Shown here piece after piece: positions 29,601-36,481 of a DNA stretch of 64,000 bases (positions are counted from its first letter, which is position 1; every line of letters begins with the position of its first letter). Origin of the DNA: an uncultured Bacteroidaceae bacterium (GTDB lineage Bacteria; Bacteroidota; Bacteroidia; Bacteroidales; Bacteroidaceae); contig CAJOIE010000004.1 of NCBI GenBank assembly GCA_905234605.1, forward strand, positions 62,001-126,000. Direction: 5' to 3'. Under the pieces are notes generated by a model. The model was not told the DNA's origin. It saw only the letters and a program-made list of their open reading frames with translations, and did not search any database. A program made the translations under genes and the position numbers.

Positions 29601-32600
29601 GCCAAACGCGACATACCGCTGGTAGTGCTCAACTGCGAGTTTCAGAACAACCAGGCGGGCAATGGCGGTGCCATATACTCCAACGGTACGCTCACCGTCG
29701 TGGGATGCCATTTTACCCAGAACCTCAGTATCGGGCCGCAGACGGAGGGCGACCAGCTCTTCATTTCATGGACAGCCGGCGGAGCCATCGCCACCAACTA
29801 TGAGTGCAACGTCTTGAACTCCCTCTTCGACAACAACGAGGCACGACGTGGCAACCTCTCCATACTGAGCTATGAGGAGAACCCGCGCAACATATCAGGC
29901 ATCAGCAATGCCGACGAGCGCCAGGGGTCGGGGGGAGTCATATCGGCTTCGGAGACATCGGTCGTGCGCATGGCCGGCTGTGACCTCGTGATGAACAAGG
30001 CACTGCAGTTCCCTGCCATATACAACTTCTACGACAACGAGCTGCGCAACCAGAATGTGCCTCGCTATGGGGCGGGTCGCCACTTTGCAGTCAACACTAT
30101 CTTCTGGGGCAACGACGTGCCGGAAGATTATCACGACCTGCCAATGGCTCTGGCCAACACAGCAGGCACTGTCGGCGGGCGCAAGCGCTATCATGTGGCG
30201 AACTTCGGACCCGACCTCGACGAGGAAGTGCTCTATTTCTGTGCCCACGAGGATGGATGCGCGCTACCCCCTGTGACACCGGCTCTGGAGAGTCAGCGAC
30301 AGGCGCAGAAGAAAACGTCAGTGACCGACCTCAGCCAGTTGCTGAGCGGTGAGTTTTTCGCTGAGAACTTCCCCGTCTACAACAACAACCAGATTGTCAG
30401 CAGTGACAACACGGCTGCCGATGGCCCCTATTTCGTGCTGCCGTCGACCATTGCCGGTATCGACGGATACATGCAGAATGCTGACTGGTTGGTGTCGCGA
30501 CTCAATGCCACCATCGACAACGGATGGAGCTATCTGGCGCAGCGTGTGACGCAGCCTGATGCCAGCTCCACATACCTCTCTGCCAATTTCTACACCGATG
30601 GCAGGGATGGACTCTACGACCCGGGTCAGGCTCTCGATGCCGCCGACTGGTGCTCCTCGCCTGAGGACAATCCCGCTCTCGACGGTCGTCTGCGCGTCGA
30701 TGCCGACTCGTGGCTTGAGCTTGTCGACGGCAAGGCCTCCAACCAGCAGAGTGAAGGGCTTGATGGCAGCGGTTTCTTCCTCACATACTCCCGTAGCATG
30801 TTTAACCGTTTCCGCCCTCTGGGCTTCAACGACATTCTGCCCGTGGCCGACGAGACATACATGAACTACACGCGCGACAATACCTCGGGAGAATACAATA
30901 TGCGGCGCATCTCCACTCACCCCAGGATTGGGCAACAAGATGTATATATAGATATAGGTATATATGAATATCAATATGTGCAGCTTACATCGCAGGGCAA
31001 TGAGGTCGACGTGATATGGGTAGGCCCGAGCGGCAGCGGCACGCGCGACGGCAGTTCTGCCCGCAACTGCTCCAACGACCTGCAAGGGGCCATAGAGACG
31101 CTGCTCCTGTCGCGCAATGGCCACGACAAGGTCATCAAGCTCATCGGCGGTGCACCTGGAGCACCCGCCGAGTTCAGTCCTCTCAACACCACGTCGAACA
31201 ACAAGCTGGCCTTCTACATCAAGGTGCCGGAGGAAGACAACGGTGTGACCAATCCCAGCCGTAATGCCGACGAGGCATTAGGCATCAAGAGCCTAACCAT
31301 ACGTGGCGGCTACTCGCCGGCCACGCCCGACGACGACGACGGCGAGTCGCTGCGCAGCACGGAGACATTCCCCGTGGTGCTCCGCATGGCACCGCCCAGC
31401 GGCTACACCGCCGAACAACTCGACCATCTCCTCGTCATAGAGAATGTGCAGCAGCGCGAGACCTATGGTAACTTCATCAACGCGCGCAACACCAACCTCG
31501 TCAATGAGGCTGTACCTATTATCCTCGACGGACTCATCTTTGAGAACAGCTATGCCACCGAGCACGACGAAAGCGAGGGTGGGGCGGCATTGTTCTATGG
31601 ATGGCAGTACAACCACGCGCGTGTCGGTGCAGAGGAGATTATTCAGGGCAACCTGCGTCCGGCCATAGAGGTGAAGCGCAATGCCGAGGGTGAATTCATC
31701 ACCACGGGTGTCAACCGTGTACGTGAGAAGGCTACCGACGAGAACGGCGACACCATCCTGCTGCCTAAGCTGACGGTGAGAAACTGCATATTCCGCTGCA
31801 ATGGTGCTGACGGCAACAGCGTGCCCGCTGTGCAGGTGCGCGAGGGCGGCGGCGAGTCGCTGTTCATTAACACGCTCTTCCACAGCAATAATGGCATACC
31901 CCTTCAGGCTGTGGGAACAAAGGTGGTCAACTGCACCTTCGCCCTCAACACGCGCAGTCTGCGGATGGGCGACTGTACGGAGCAGTATGCCCGACAGGAA
32001 AATCTGCCGTCGTCGGCACTCTTCCCCTCCGAGGTGCACAACTCCATTCTGTGGCGCAACAACCGCGACGGCTCGGGAGACTATGGCGCAGGCCGGCAGT
32101 ATGACTTCATCGATGTGGATGCCTACAATGTAGTAGGCGCCGTGGAAGAGGACTACGACATCACGGATGGCAAACTCACAGCCGGGATGTTCACCTACAA
32201 TGCTGTCTCCAACCACACTGCCGACGTACATGCTCCCGAGGATGCCCACCATAACATCTCCCTCTCGGCCAACAACGGCGATGTGTTCTATGGTCCCAAC
32301 TTTGTTGACCCATTCAATGAAGTCAAGGCCGAGCGCGACTTCCATGTGGGCGTGAGCCAGCGCATACTCAGCAGTGCCGACACTGCTGTCTATCTGCGCC
32401 TTGTGCCCTACCACGAGACCTATCGCGAGGTGACGATAGGCAATGTGATATATCCGTACAACAACCTTGAGGAGTGGCGTCAGAGTGCCGATGAGGCCTG
32501 CCGCTACTCGGTGACGCGCTACGCCTTCCGCGAAGTGACCGACGGTGAAGGCAATTCCGTGCAGACTCTCGACATGACGCAGCCATACTCCTTCCACAGT

Positions 32601-35600
32601 GTGCAGCGCGGCTGCCGCTCGGCACTCAATGAGGCACAGCTGCGCAAGCCCGAGGGCGTGTCGCAGGCCTACTATGAGGTTGAGCTGGCAGGCAAACCAC
32701 GCCTGCTGGGCGGCGGCATGGAGCGCGGAGCCTACGAGAGCGAGGCTACCGTTCAGCGCGTGCTCTATGTGTCGGGCGAGGGTGGCATGCTCACCAAGGA
32801 CGGCTCGGGATGGGCCACTGCGTTTGCCTTGGAGGACTTGCAGGATGCCGTCAACGTGGCATCGATCTACTACAATATGAATGCCGAGCGGGCCTATGTC
32901 TTCGTGAAAGGCGATGATGCTACGGCTCCTGCCGTCATCATGCGCGACGGCGTCAGTGTCTACGGCAGCCTGCGCAGCCGTTTCTATGGCGAGGCCATTC
33001 CCGACATCGACTATGACGGCGAGGCCTTCACTGGCTACAGCGACGATGAGCTCGCGCGCTACGTGCGTCAGGTGCAGTCCGACCGCGATGGCATAGCTGC
33101 ACGCGGTGCCACCATGAGCACTATTCGCGGGCTGGCACCCGATGCCTTCGACGTGGCGGACGACTACAGCGCAGGCTTCCTGCTCGACGGCTTCCGCATA
33201 CAGGCCGATGCTGAACAGGCCGAGCCGCTGGTGGTGCTCAGCAAGACGGGCACGGCAGTGGCAGGTTCCGTCATTACCGGCAACACGGTGTCGGGCGGTG
33301 AGCCGGTGGTCGACGTGCAGCGGGGCCTGCTCTACAACAGCCTCGTCTACGGCAACACCGCAGATGTCGTGGTGAGTCTTGGCGCGGCAGGCTATGCTCT
33401 CAACAACACCATAGTGGCAGCCAACAGCGGCGAGACGCCACTCGACGTGTCTACCTTTGCCACGGCCATAGAGCAGAAGGCACATGAGCAGAACAACATC
33501 GCTGTCAATGAGGGCACGGCGCGGGGCATGATGTTCGCGCCCTATCTCACGGCAAGTAATGTGTACACCCTGCCGGCCTATCTCTCATCGCATGCTCTCT
33601 ATGCCTTCCAGCTGCATGAGCACAGCCGCGAGATTAATGCGGGCTCCGACGACGGAGGCTCTGGCGTGGGCTCCACTCTCAGCGATGGCGGCAACAGCAT
33701 CGCCAAGGCTTTTGCCGGCGTTGTCGACTTCGGGCATGACCGCGACCTGCTGGGCAATCCGCGCCGCATGGGCGGCCGTGTGGACAACGGCGCATTCGAG
33801 GCATGGCGCGTGGATGGCAACGTCATGGCCACCAACGTGACCAATATTGCAGGGGCGGCAGCGGTGGATGCCGAGCACCCCGAGGACTTTGTCGCTGACA
33901 ACCGCGCAGCAGGCTTCTACGACAGTTACAGCCTCAACTATGGAGGCCACAGCTATCCGCACCCGGGCAGTGTGGTCTACGTGATGGCCGATGCCAACCT
34001 CCTCTTTGCCACCAACGACACAGGCGGTGATGTCTGCACATCGGCATCGGCCGTCCCCGTGGCCGACGGCGGCGCGCTCTTCACTGATGCCAACCCCATA
34101 CGCCCCGGATATGTCTATGTGGCACATGGAGGCTCGGTCTACGGGCAGGGCAATGTGCTGCGCCTTCCATACGTGGCTGCCGACCGTGAGTATGCTGCCG
34201 GTGTGCGCCACGACTTGGTGGCCATGCCCTTCGACAACCTGCCGTCGAGCCTGATGACTACCACCTACACCGACGCCACCGACGCACTGGCGCAGACATC
34301 GTGGCGCACAGGCATGACTGCCTATGCCTACGACGGGGCCGGACGTGCGCTGTGGAACTACGGCTATCATGCCGACCAGTCGCCACTCTGGCTCACGGAT
34401 ATGGGCGATATAGAGATAGACGGCAGTGCCGTGGCCGGTGCCGGCGAAGGCAACCTCGTGCAGCGCACGCAGGGATGGTTCATGGAGCTCGACGAACCCA
34501 CCGCCGAGGCCGTCGCCTTGCGCTTCACAGGGTGGGGACCCGCCGACGGCACCTATGCCTACACCGAGGCCGCAGAAGAGGTCAAGACAGTGACGCTCAC
34601 GCAGCACGACAGCCACCCCGCCGACGGCTCGGCACACTTCACCTCGGCCGAGAATATGGGCTGGAACCTCAAAGGCTCGCCGTGGCTCGTGGCACAGTTC
34701 ACCACAGGAGGCACCAATCCGGACTTCGGGATGAACGTGCCGCATGTGCTCTACCGCACAATGAGCCGCACGCTCAGTGAACTCGCCACTGCCGACGAGC
34801 TCGCCTACGGGCAGTTCTACACCGACCGTTCATGGAGCGACGGCGTGGCGCTAACCCTCGGCGACGGCTTCTTCACGCAGACAGCCGTCATGGCCGACAG
34901 TGAGGAGCTGAGCTTCTGCCGCCCGCAATATGCAGGGGCAACGGAGGCACCCGTGCGCGCCGCAGAGCAGCTCGACATTGACCTCTGGACGGGCGATGCC
35001 ACTGCGGCGGACACCTCGGCACCGGCCGCACGATGGGCTGACAGACTCACGCTCGTGGCTGCCGACGATGCCGACCCTGCCATGCCCTATCGCGTCAACG
35101 CCGACGGCATCAAGTGGCAGCCGCTCGGCAGCGGAGCACCATCGCTGTGGGTGGAGAACGCCGACGGCACACCCTTTGCCCTCGCTGCCCATGCCCCGAC
35201 GGCAACCTTGTTGCCGGTAGGCATCAACATTCCGGCAAACGCCGCCACGGCATCCTTCGCCATGCCAGCGAAAGGCATGGGCGCACAAGCCTCTGCGGTT
35301 GACGCCGTGTGGCTCGTCGACTACGGGCAACAGCAGGCTGTCAACCTGCTGGAGCAGGGCTATGCCTTCGATGTCACAGACGACCTCGGCCAGCGGTTCG
35401 CCATACAGCTCGGCGGCACGCCGCCATTTGCCGACAGCCGTCGGACAAACAGCTACCGCGTCTATGTGCGCAACCATGTGCTCCACGTCGAGGGCACACG
35501 TGCGGGCGACCGCCTGCGCCTCTACACTCCCGACGGAGCGACCCTCACCGCCGAGCGTGCACAGGGCACGCACTGGCAGAAGCCCCTCCACAAGGATGGC

Positions 35601-35657
35601 ATATACATCGTGCGCATAGAAGGCGAGACGCACAAGGTGTCGTCGCTTGGCCGGTAG
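20664..35657 (+). CDS. Giant secreted multi-module beta-helix protein (about 4,997 residues)
   Basis: A single uninterrupted 15-kb frame. Start: ATG 20664 leads into a signal peptide (CRMACLAAALIGMAQASA); a GTG at 20637 would add nine residues. Numbered from the ATG, six parallel beta-helix modules can be read, most opening with a YVxxxGxxxDGSSWxxA-like strand and closing with DIGAxE: modules end at D1095-E1100, D2092-E2097, D2602-A2605 (IDMGA), D3430-E3435, R4021-E4025 and D4374-E4379. Between them are many GGGVY/GGGIYV and NCIV/NNTI helix turns. Module 2 contains a beta-sandwich, carbohydrate-binding-like insert (about 1553-1708). Residues 4380-4997 are non-helical and end in GIYIVRIEGETHKVSSLGR, like a type IX sorting tail. 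The modules resemble choice-of-anchor Q and Pmp-type helices. Starting 67 bp after the fimbrial genes, it is probably the adhesin of this system. Confidence 0.8.
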   Translation: MHHLCRMACLAAALIGMAQASAQSDIVYRYVNAEEGSFSGAGTSWATAKNNLQAAIDELYEEIRATAARVGYVYVAGLDPTAPSNPSGKGMVYVPSRRSTDDADGSLFSTSFRIPERIYVFGGFRGNETAADESTLPGLRLMANGLTMAQNDALTDNVDDSERPWKFKYVTVLSGNHSQVAASFTYDASRGRYATSFPLNSYHVVWFATNGTIGIDNDDYAAAIAAKTITREGVEKLRGHFRGLPAEACVDGCTIEEGNASSNISTSHEHTGYGGGVYMVKNALLRNCIVERCAATMRGGGVYMDGGGEMERCYVNTCQATGVGVVQGYGGAVCIDYDGAVKHSYIIQCGARIGAGVAICHVAGEYPEVSADRQDDVYEKATPYSPFCVATVIANCTSTAEGGGVYLDEGGTLNHCTIVRNTCVGPDVVYYGRRHGRTGGIYVRTAGTIYNSVAWGNTSPVNSDVQFASFREATAKPTDKIAIYHSAFSNHDITNWAYASKEQVLSLSTANVPQTGEVQTNFPCFSSPTASAGIQYDTSTLTVDPTANADGQPYQDVYNWHPMSVSSLCFKAVQVNQDIHGISDEVLHAHTTVDVVGCSFEAVSSSGALVSSQRALTHAMVESQEEGEDDMLPTLFVDPACAVLNATNDSVNGTVGYLDSEAVGNSWNLPVAGIPDAIRYFKQFQITDLSSPDYAKYDIDGTIYDAVQILVKEGTLTVAGTGSYLANMVRTASIRPVSNMRLYGGFASSFTGTDTDGRNQRATPTTITADVINGGYANNSAHVFSLVNCRNVIIDGFRINYGNANLSANESEQANLLRYGGGIIVSNSNAAQSERIDMVGNILRNSQIANCSSPEGAAIYVNGLYPKANGNVTHAELSVVNTIIRNNSTTSDEEENINVGGVVVANGNAVIHIDHCDVLNNRGCPLETLVVPGTVGDGESNEGRIDIHNSIIYANANAIADDRIVLTNATTRIPLIYKSTDPGTVTGSYVYTDAIKEENLAMHWPAGFDATCRHFLSYNSSDVATYPRFKNPSRNIGHNEDSDKPLYGGSIDYEPMNQNPVVNAAGDRASGGVAAMTSPDLDMACEPRTYGGCPDIGAIENQNLPRAGAVIYVTPDGAGRRDGSSWDNAIAGNTIYALNGAATNGTDELDTANGTTRIINTTGDGTATTGAADGVLTTDQRYCGGFASAWVKEYRTGVMTRTTITDNYITETNVYTGGLKNGVEEVVRNAELSHEESTEVLNAGTLDDSFEAWHDDSRYPYGELSGMSRSPWRAVGNESPVPEWWVGKSFKSTDSQTDPVTGETVTGIGGGTDAELIGASSITNDRTENYVGGLQYAVEMAAAYNRGDLPLPDRVDSVQVWVSNGKYTDYKGFIMRDNTTVMGSFPAVNTSDGSINTPGMMERQALMSAVESIPKAMKAANNNAVDYETIIQLSDTNPVADGHTFNEAAVNSWDNDYNVVRTTDTQTVSTQHVSITRQYRWGEEDVSARYLLYPDLIYTDGKSVFRQRHKTQDTPVVKQYFGKVGETNSWNLWYDDRTNNVNYNSGFAFSNSRRDVIDDDGNVIGSVSEGMDINGGSLLGVNVWQTMTDVPAGIYHIEADLAAFYRELNDGHDAGVTETGVTFNIEDAEGNTLVSQTIYCPNNTTPYKLKRYKFDVVQPSDGNLTLRILVAPGTQATDPVSGALPAYKNNPNRREVLMGKVSVKVPAYLLESSNEERTVDASATTVSTTEQYEVYKERKVLRKRVLQMPDVTNPACALGTYFGDVVSASNSAKDDISHSERVKDPNRKANNNPTHRYDDPNYQRYDNVIWDGFTIRHGFIYDISFVHGGGSGVSIYEGAHLRNCIITSNYSGGQRMKGGGVFCDGATATVEGCFILNNTSTHARTNNYRANQIFAGGFFLYEGVCFNTLIANNYARDFGGGLGLCVGKFYNNTIAYNTSGQDNGGLRIADGAASAILLANTIIYGNNGAAISMTSSAKFDSFKHCYIQSAIKLSDEKILNAIMSEAERASASGISNQFMNGEDPSADTTPFAADIGSDGGYTGGAQSADDFRLLTHDVGGCVNTGADADELDLTLPNSDVAFADRVQDCEIDIGAYEYDGTKDIEPDLTHPGKAIFYVSQNGGGGLATGNSPANAACMSKLQKILDAAGRWKYAANFYLNTDEARQLDSDYHYNWTNFSRDVLLDELTQQGVLSSEADAAAQAEALAELQKRTVMVKVAGDYTTPQTGFKYAPTRSAVIDPNADEENILEFSLIVPRGIQVYGGYDGTFSDDTRDVLGYQTRFSGEIYNEVTATMGRTFHVVTFTEDLFGIDEALYTVGVQQMRGQLSVFDTEDDRAVLDGIFIQDGYASGTVEANRIGAATVVTSYAHVRNCVVTDNEATLYGGGLYMLPGALVSGTIVKNNKAQQGGGIYVEEDLTHALPNVHLFTTTVSFNEATKTGGGIYYTSATPNLIANSTVIWHNTANDLANVAGNMEAETVGTDSEQGAYPFNYCGIENRRVQGVNNLMLPVVDGEGVRWDHKAMYEDGDFNGTIVYMPITLSSVLSRAGMTYEAYRTMCRTYTTLIDEDIARLARMEQAEEDVITLAYGATMRREQKNNAFIDMGARVLNKSFEVKVDDKHVLFRLFVARTEDLPTPQALEWLQENTYEGTPEENDLRDLYKQMGSSFANPFHRVGDALDYIRDVRSRKDAYGNYPYRNTRFEVFVSGGEFYPFRDAYGQQGSTRTSTFVIPEAVTIVGGVQIDASVSGHTYCQAGYGEVAAGETAVRIAADQYVILNGATTQEIRDARARFDYNGNNVLEPWEMRTLSKLMGNAVDANSEGTTNIYHIITCMSDEEQVGCLPEMYTDEARTQALELDEALLRTDADGRQIDLLTFIKEESEASRDARSIILDGLQVTGGHANDINPEHAELAYAPDGDLAVPYTMMSRKDGETDAEFDIRKGQQNATQLTYFRGGGILVEGNWDNQFLTQGTLPEVLGVAKRDIPLVVLNCEFQNNQAGNGGAIYSNGTLTVVGCHFTQNLSIGPQTEGDQLFISWTAGGAIATNYECNVLNSLFDNNEARRGNLSILSYEENPRNISGISNADERQGSGGVISASETSVVRMAGCDLVMNKALQFPAIYNFYDNELRNQNVPRYGAGRHFAVNTIFWGNDVPEDYHDLPMALANTAGTVGGRKRYHVANFGPDLDEEVLYFCAHEDGCALPPVTPALESQRQAQKKTSVTDLSQLLSGEFFAENFPVYNNNQIVSSDNTAADGPYFVLPSTIAGIDGYMQNADWLVSRLNATIDNGWSYLAQRVTQPDASSTYLSANFYTDGRDGLYDPGQALDAADWCSSPEDNPALDGRLRVDADSWLELVDGKASNQQSEGLDGSGFFLTYSRSMFNRFRPLGFNDILPVADETYMNYTRDNTSGEYNMRRISTHPRIGQQDVYIDIGIYEYQYVQLTSQGNEVDVIWVGPSGSGTRDGSSARNCSNDLQGAIETLLLSRNGHDKVIKLIGGAPGAPAEFSPLNTTSNNKLAFYIKVPEEDNGVTNPSRNADEALGIKSLTIRGGYSPATPDDDDGESLRSTETFPVVLRMAPPSGYTAEQLDHLLVIENVQQRETYGNFINARNTNLVNEAVPIILDGLIFENSYATEHDESEGGAALFYGWQYNHARVGAEEIIQGNLRPAIEVKRNAEGEFITTGVNRVREKATDENGDTILLPKLTVRNCIFRCNGADGNSVPAVQVREGGGESLFINTLFHSNNGIPLQAVGTKVVNCTFALNTRSLRMGDCTEQYARQENLPSSALFPSEVHNSILWRNNRDGSGDYGAGRQYDFIDVDAYNVVGAVEEDYDITDGKLTAGMFTYNAVSNHTADVHAPEDAHHNISLSANNGDVFYGPNFVDPFNEVKAERDFHVGVSQRILSSADTAVYLRLVPYHETYREVTIGNVIYPYNNLEEWRQSADEACRYSVTRYAFREVTDGEGNSVQTLDMTQPYSFHSVQRGCRSALNEAQLRKPEGVSQAYYEVELAGKPRLLGGGMERGAYESEATVQRVLYVSGEGGMLTKDGSGWATAFALEDLQDAVNVASIYYNMNAERAYVFVKGDDATAPAVIMRDGVSVYGSLRSRFYGEAIPDIDYDGEAFTGYSDDELARYVRQVQSDRDGIAARGATMSTIRGLAPDAFDVADDYSAGFLLDGFRIQADAEQAEPLVVLSKTGTAVAGSVITGNTVSGGEPVVDVQRGLLYNSLVYGNTADVVVSLGAAGYALNNTIVAANSGETPLDVSTFATAIEQKAHEQNNIAVNEGTARGMMFAPYLTASNVYTLPAYLSSHALYAFQLHEHSREINAGSDDGGSGVGSTLSDGGNSIAKAFAGVVDFGHDRDLLGNPRRMGGRVDNGAFEAWRVDGNVMATNVTNIAGAAAVDAEHPEDFVADNRAAGFYDSYSLNYGGHSYPHPGSVVYVMADANLLFATNDTGGDVCTSASAVPVADGGALFTDANPIRPGYVYVAHGGSVYGQGNVLRLPYVAADREYAAGVRHDLVAMPFDNLPSSLMTTTYTDATDALAQTSWRTGMTAYAYDGAGRALWNYGYHADQSPLWLTDMGDIEIDGSAVAGAGEGNLVQRTQGWFMELDEPTAEAVALRFTGWGPADGTYAYTEAAEEVKTVTLTQHDSHPADGSAHFTSAENMGWNLKGSPWLVAQFTTGGTNPDFGMNVPHVLYRTMSRTLSELATADELAYGQFYTDRSWSDGVALTLGDGFFTQTAVMADSEELSFCRPQYAGATEAPVRAAEQLDIDLWTGDATAADTSAPAARWADRLTLVAADDADPAMPYRVNADGIKWQPLGSGAPSLWVENADGTPFALAAHAPTATLLPVGINIPANAATASFAMPAKGMGAQASAVDAVWLVDYGQQQAVNLLEQGYAFDVTDDLGQRFAIQLGGTPPFADSRRTNSYRVYVRNHVLHVEGTRAGDRLRLYTPDGATLTAERAQGTHWQKPLHKDGIYIVRIEGETHKVSSLGR

Positions 35658-35692
35658 GGAATGGCGATGCACTTGGCACAGACTGCGGCAAC

Positions 35693-35749
35693 CACCCTGC
35701 ACGGACAGCTCAAACACCCTGCACGGACAACTCAAACACCCTGCACGGA
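35693..35749. repeat. Three tandem 22-bp-period repeats, core CACCCTGCACGGA
   Basis: The 13-mer CACCCTGCACGGA occurs at 35693, 35715 and 35737, exactly 22 bp apart, with CAGCTCAAA or CAACTCAAA filling the first two periods. It sits 36 bp after the giant gene in the 313-bp spacer 35658-35970, and a degenerate continuation follows (CCATGCAGGGTG). Confidence 0.8.
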
Positions 35750-35783
35750 GGCTACGGCCACCATGCAGGGTGTATGGCATAGT

Positions 35784-35804
35784 CCATGCAGAGTGTCTGC
35801 ATGG
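35784..35804 (+). terminator. Perfect 9-bp hairpin after the giant gene
   Basis: CCATGCAGA (35784-35792) and TCTGCATGG (35796-35804) pair around a 3-nt loop. Further CCATGCAG copies flank it at 35761 and 35806, so alternative pairings are possible. It is the only strong stem between the giant gene and the rpsU promoter; there is no T-run. Confidence 0.4.
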
Positions 35805-35856
35805 TCCATGCAGGGCATAATCCACGCATCATGCGGCGAAAAAAGAAAGGCCGAGG

Positions 35857-35889
35857 CTTGGCGGGGAAAAAATATCACACTATTTTTGC
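35857..35889 (+). promoter_or_regulatory. Predicted rpsU promoter
   Basis: CTTG at 35857-35860, 20 bp, then TATTTTTGC at 35881-35889. This fits the TTTG / TAnnTTTG consensus with one mismatch in the -33 element. Start of transcription would be near 35896. Confidence 0.65.
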
Positions 35890-35893
35890 AGCC

Positions 35894-35916
35894 GCATTGG
35901 CAGGAAACGCCAATGC
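35894..35916 (+). promoter_or_regulatory. Hairpin at the 5' end of the rpsU leader
   Basis: GCATTGGC (35894-35901) and GCCAATGC (35909-35916) pair perfectly around the loop AGGAAAC, at or next to the predicted transcription start. The remaining leader to the ATG is A-rich and has no Shine-Dalgarno sequence. It could stabilise the transcript or serve ribosomal-protein feedback; neither is proven. Confidence 0.45.
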
Positions 35917-35970
35917 ACACGAGAGATACAGAAACAATAAAAACCTAACCCACTAACACCCAAACGTAAC

Positions 35971-36162
35971 ATGATCGTAGTACCCGTGAAGGAAGGCGAG
36001 AACATCGAACGCGCCCTGAAGAAATTCAAGCGTAAGTATGAGAAGACCGGCGTGGTGAAAGAGCTCCGCCGCCGTCAGCAGTTCGACAAGCCTTCTGTGC
36101 TCAAGCGCCTGGCCAAAGAGCACGCTGTCTACGTGCAGCAGCTCCGCCGCGAGGAGGACTAA
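35971..36162 (+). CDS. rpsU: 30S ribosomal protein bS21
   Basis: 63 residues, a typical length for Bacteroidetes bS21: MIVVPVKEGENIERALKKFKR (shown in part), then KTGVVKELRRRQQFDKPS and a basic C-terminus. bS21 sits on the 30S platform next to the 3' end of 16S rRNA. In Bacteroidetes it helps hide the anti-Shine-Dalgarno sequence, which is why most genes here lack one. The ATG has no Shine-Dalgarno (upstream AAACGTAAC). It is the first gene of the conserved translation block; the recombinase gene follows after 319 bp. Confidence 0.97.
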   Translation: MIVVPVKEGENIERALKKFKRKYEKTGVVKELRRRQQFDKPSVLKRLAKEHAVYVQQLRREED

Positions 36163-36378
36163 GCACAACGCTACTGCTCGCGCAACGGTGGGTGCGAGTG
36201 GCGTATAGCTGTGCCGCCAAGGCTGCAAGGCAGGCGACACACACTTTCAGCAAGCTATAGCGCAGGAAAGGATGCATGGCCACAAGGCTATGCCTCCTCT
36301 TTCTTGTGCTGTTGCCTGTTATTGATGAACGGTCGCTGGACATGCGGCACGGAGGCCGTGGAGGCTGGCGGGAGTGCT

Positions 36379-36423
36379 AAAATAGGTGAAAAGCTTTGAC
36401 GGATATGCCAAAACACCTATTTT
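36379..36423. promoter_or_regulatory. 10-bp perfect inverted repeat overlapping the xer promoter
   Basis: AAAATAGGTG (36379-36388) and CACCTATTTT (36414-36423) are exact reverse complements 25 bp apart. The right arm contains most of the -7 box of the predicted xer promoter and the spacer contains its -33 element, so a dimeric protein bound here would occlude transcription. The rest of the spacer 36163-36481 shows a 7-bp repeat TATAGCT / AGCTATA (about 36202 and 36255) and nothing coding. Confidence 0.5.
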
Positions 36424-36425
36424 CG
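36395..36425 (+). promoter_or_regulatory. Predicted promoter for the tyrosine recombinase
   Basis: TTTG at 36395-36398, exactly 19 bp, then TATTTTCG at 36418-36425 (one mismatch to TAnnTTTG). Start of transcription near 36432 would exclude translation from the in-frame ATG at 36386 and supports ATG 36482. Confidence 0.6.
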
Positions 36426-36481
36426 CCACAGGGTTGATGCCACAGCCGTGGGCTGCACGTCCACAAAACCCCACCAGACGC

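Noticed and set aside
31293..33485. A 730-codon open frame on the minus strand inside the giant gene, and similar long antisense frames at 2101-2979, 4507-5673, 44631-46190 and 46238-47926
   Set aside because: They are antisense shadows of well-supported genes; in GC-rich DNA with biased codons such frames stay open by chance. They have low-complexity His/Val/Gly/Ala-rich translations, no domains, and no promoter or start context.
20664..35657. Possible assembly fusion of several genes into one 15-kb frame
   Set aside because: There are no internal signal peptides or start contexts at the module junctions, the style is uniform throughout, and the single tail is at the end. An artefact would need several in-frame joins.
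36386..36481. N-terminal extension of the tyrosine recombinase from ATG 36386
   Set aside because: The predicted promoter (36395-36425) lies within it, the extra 32 residues do not resemble Xer proteins, and starting at 36482 gives the normal length.
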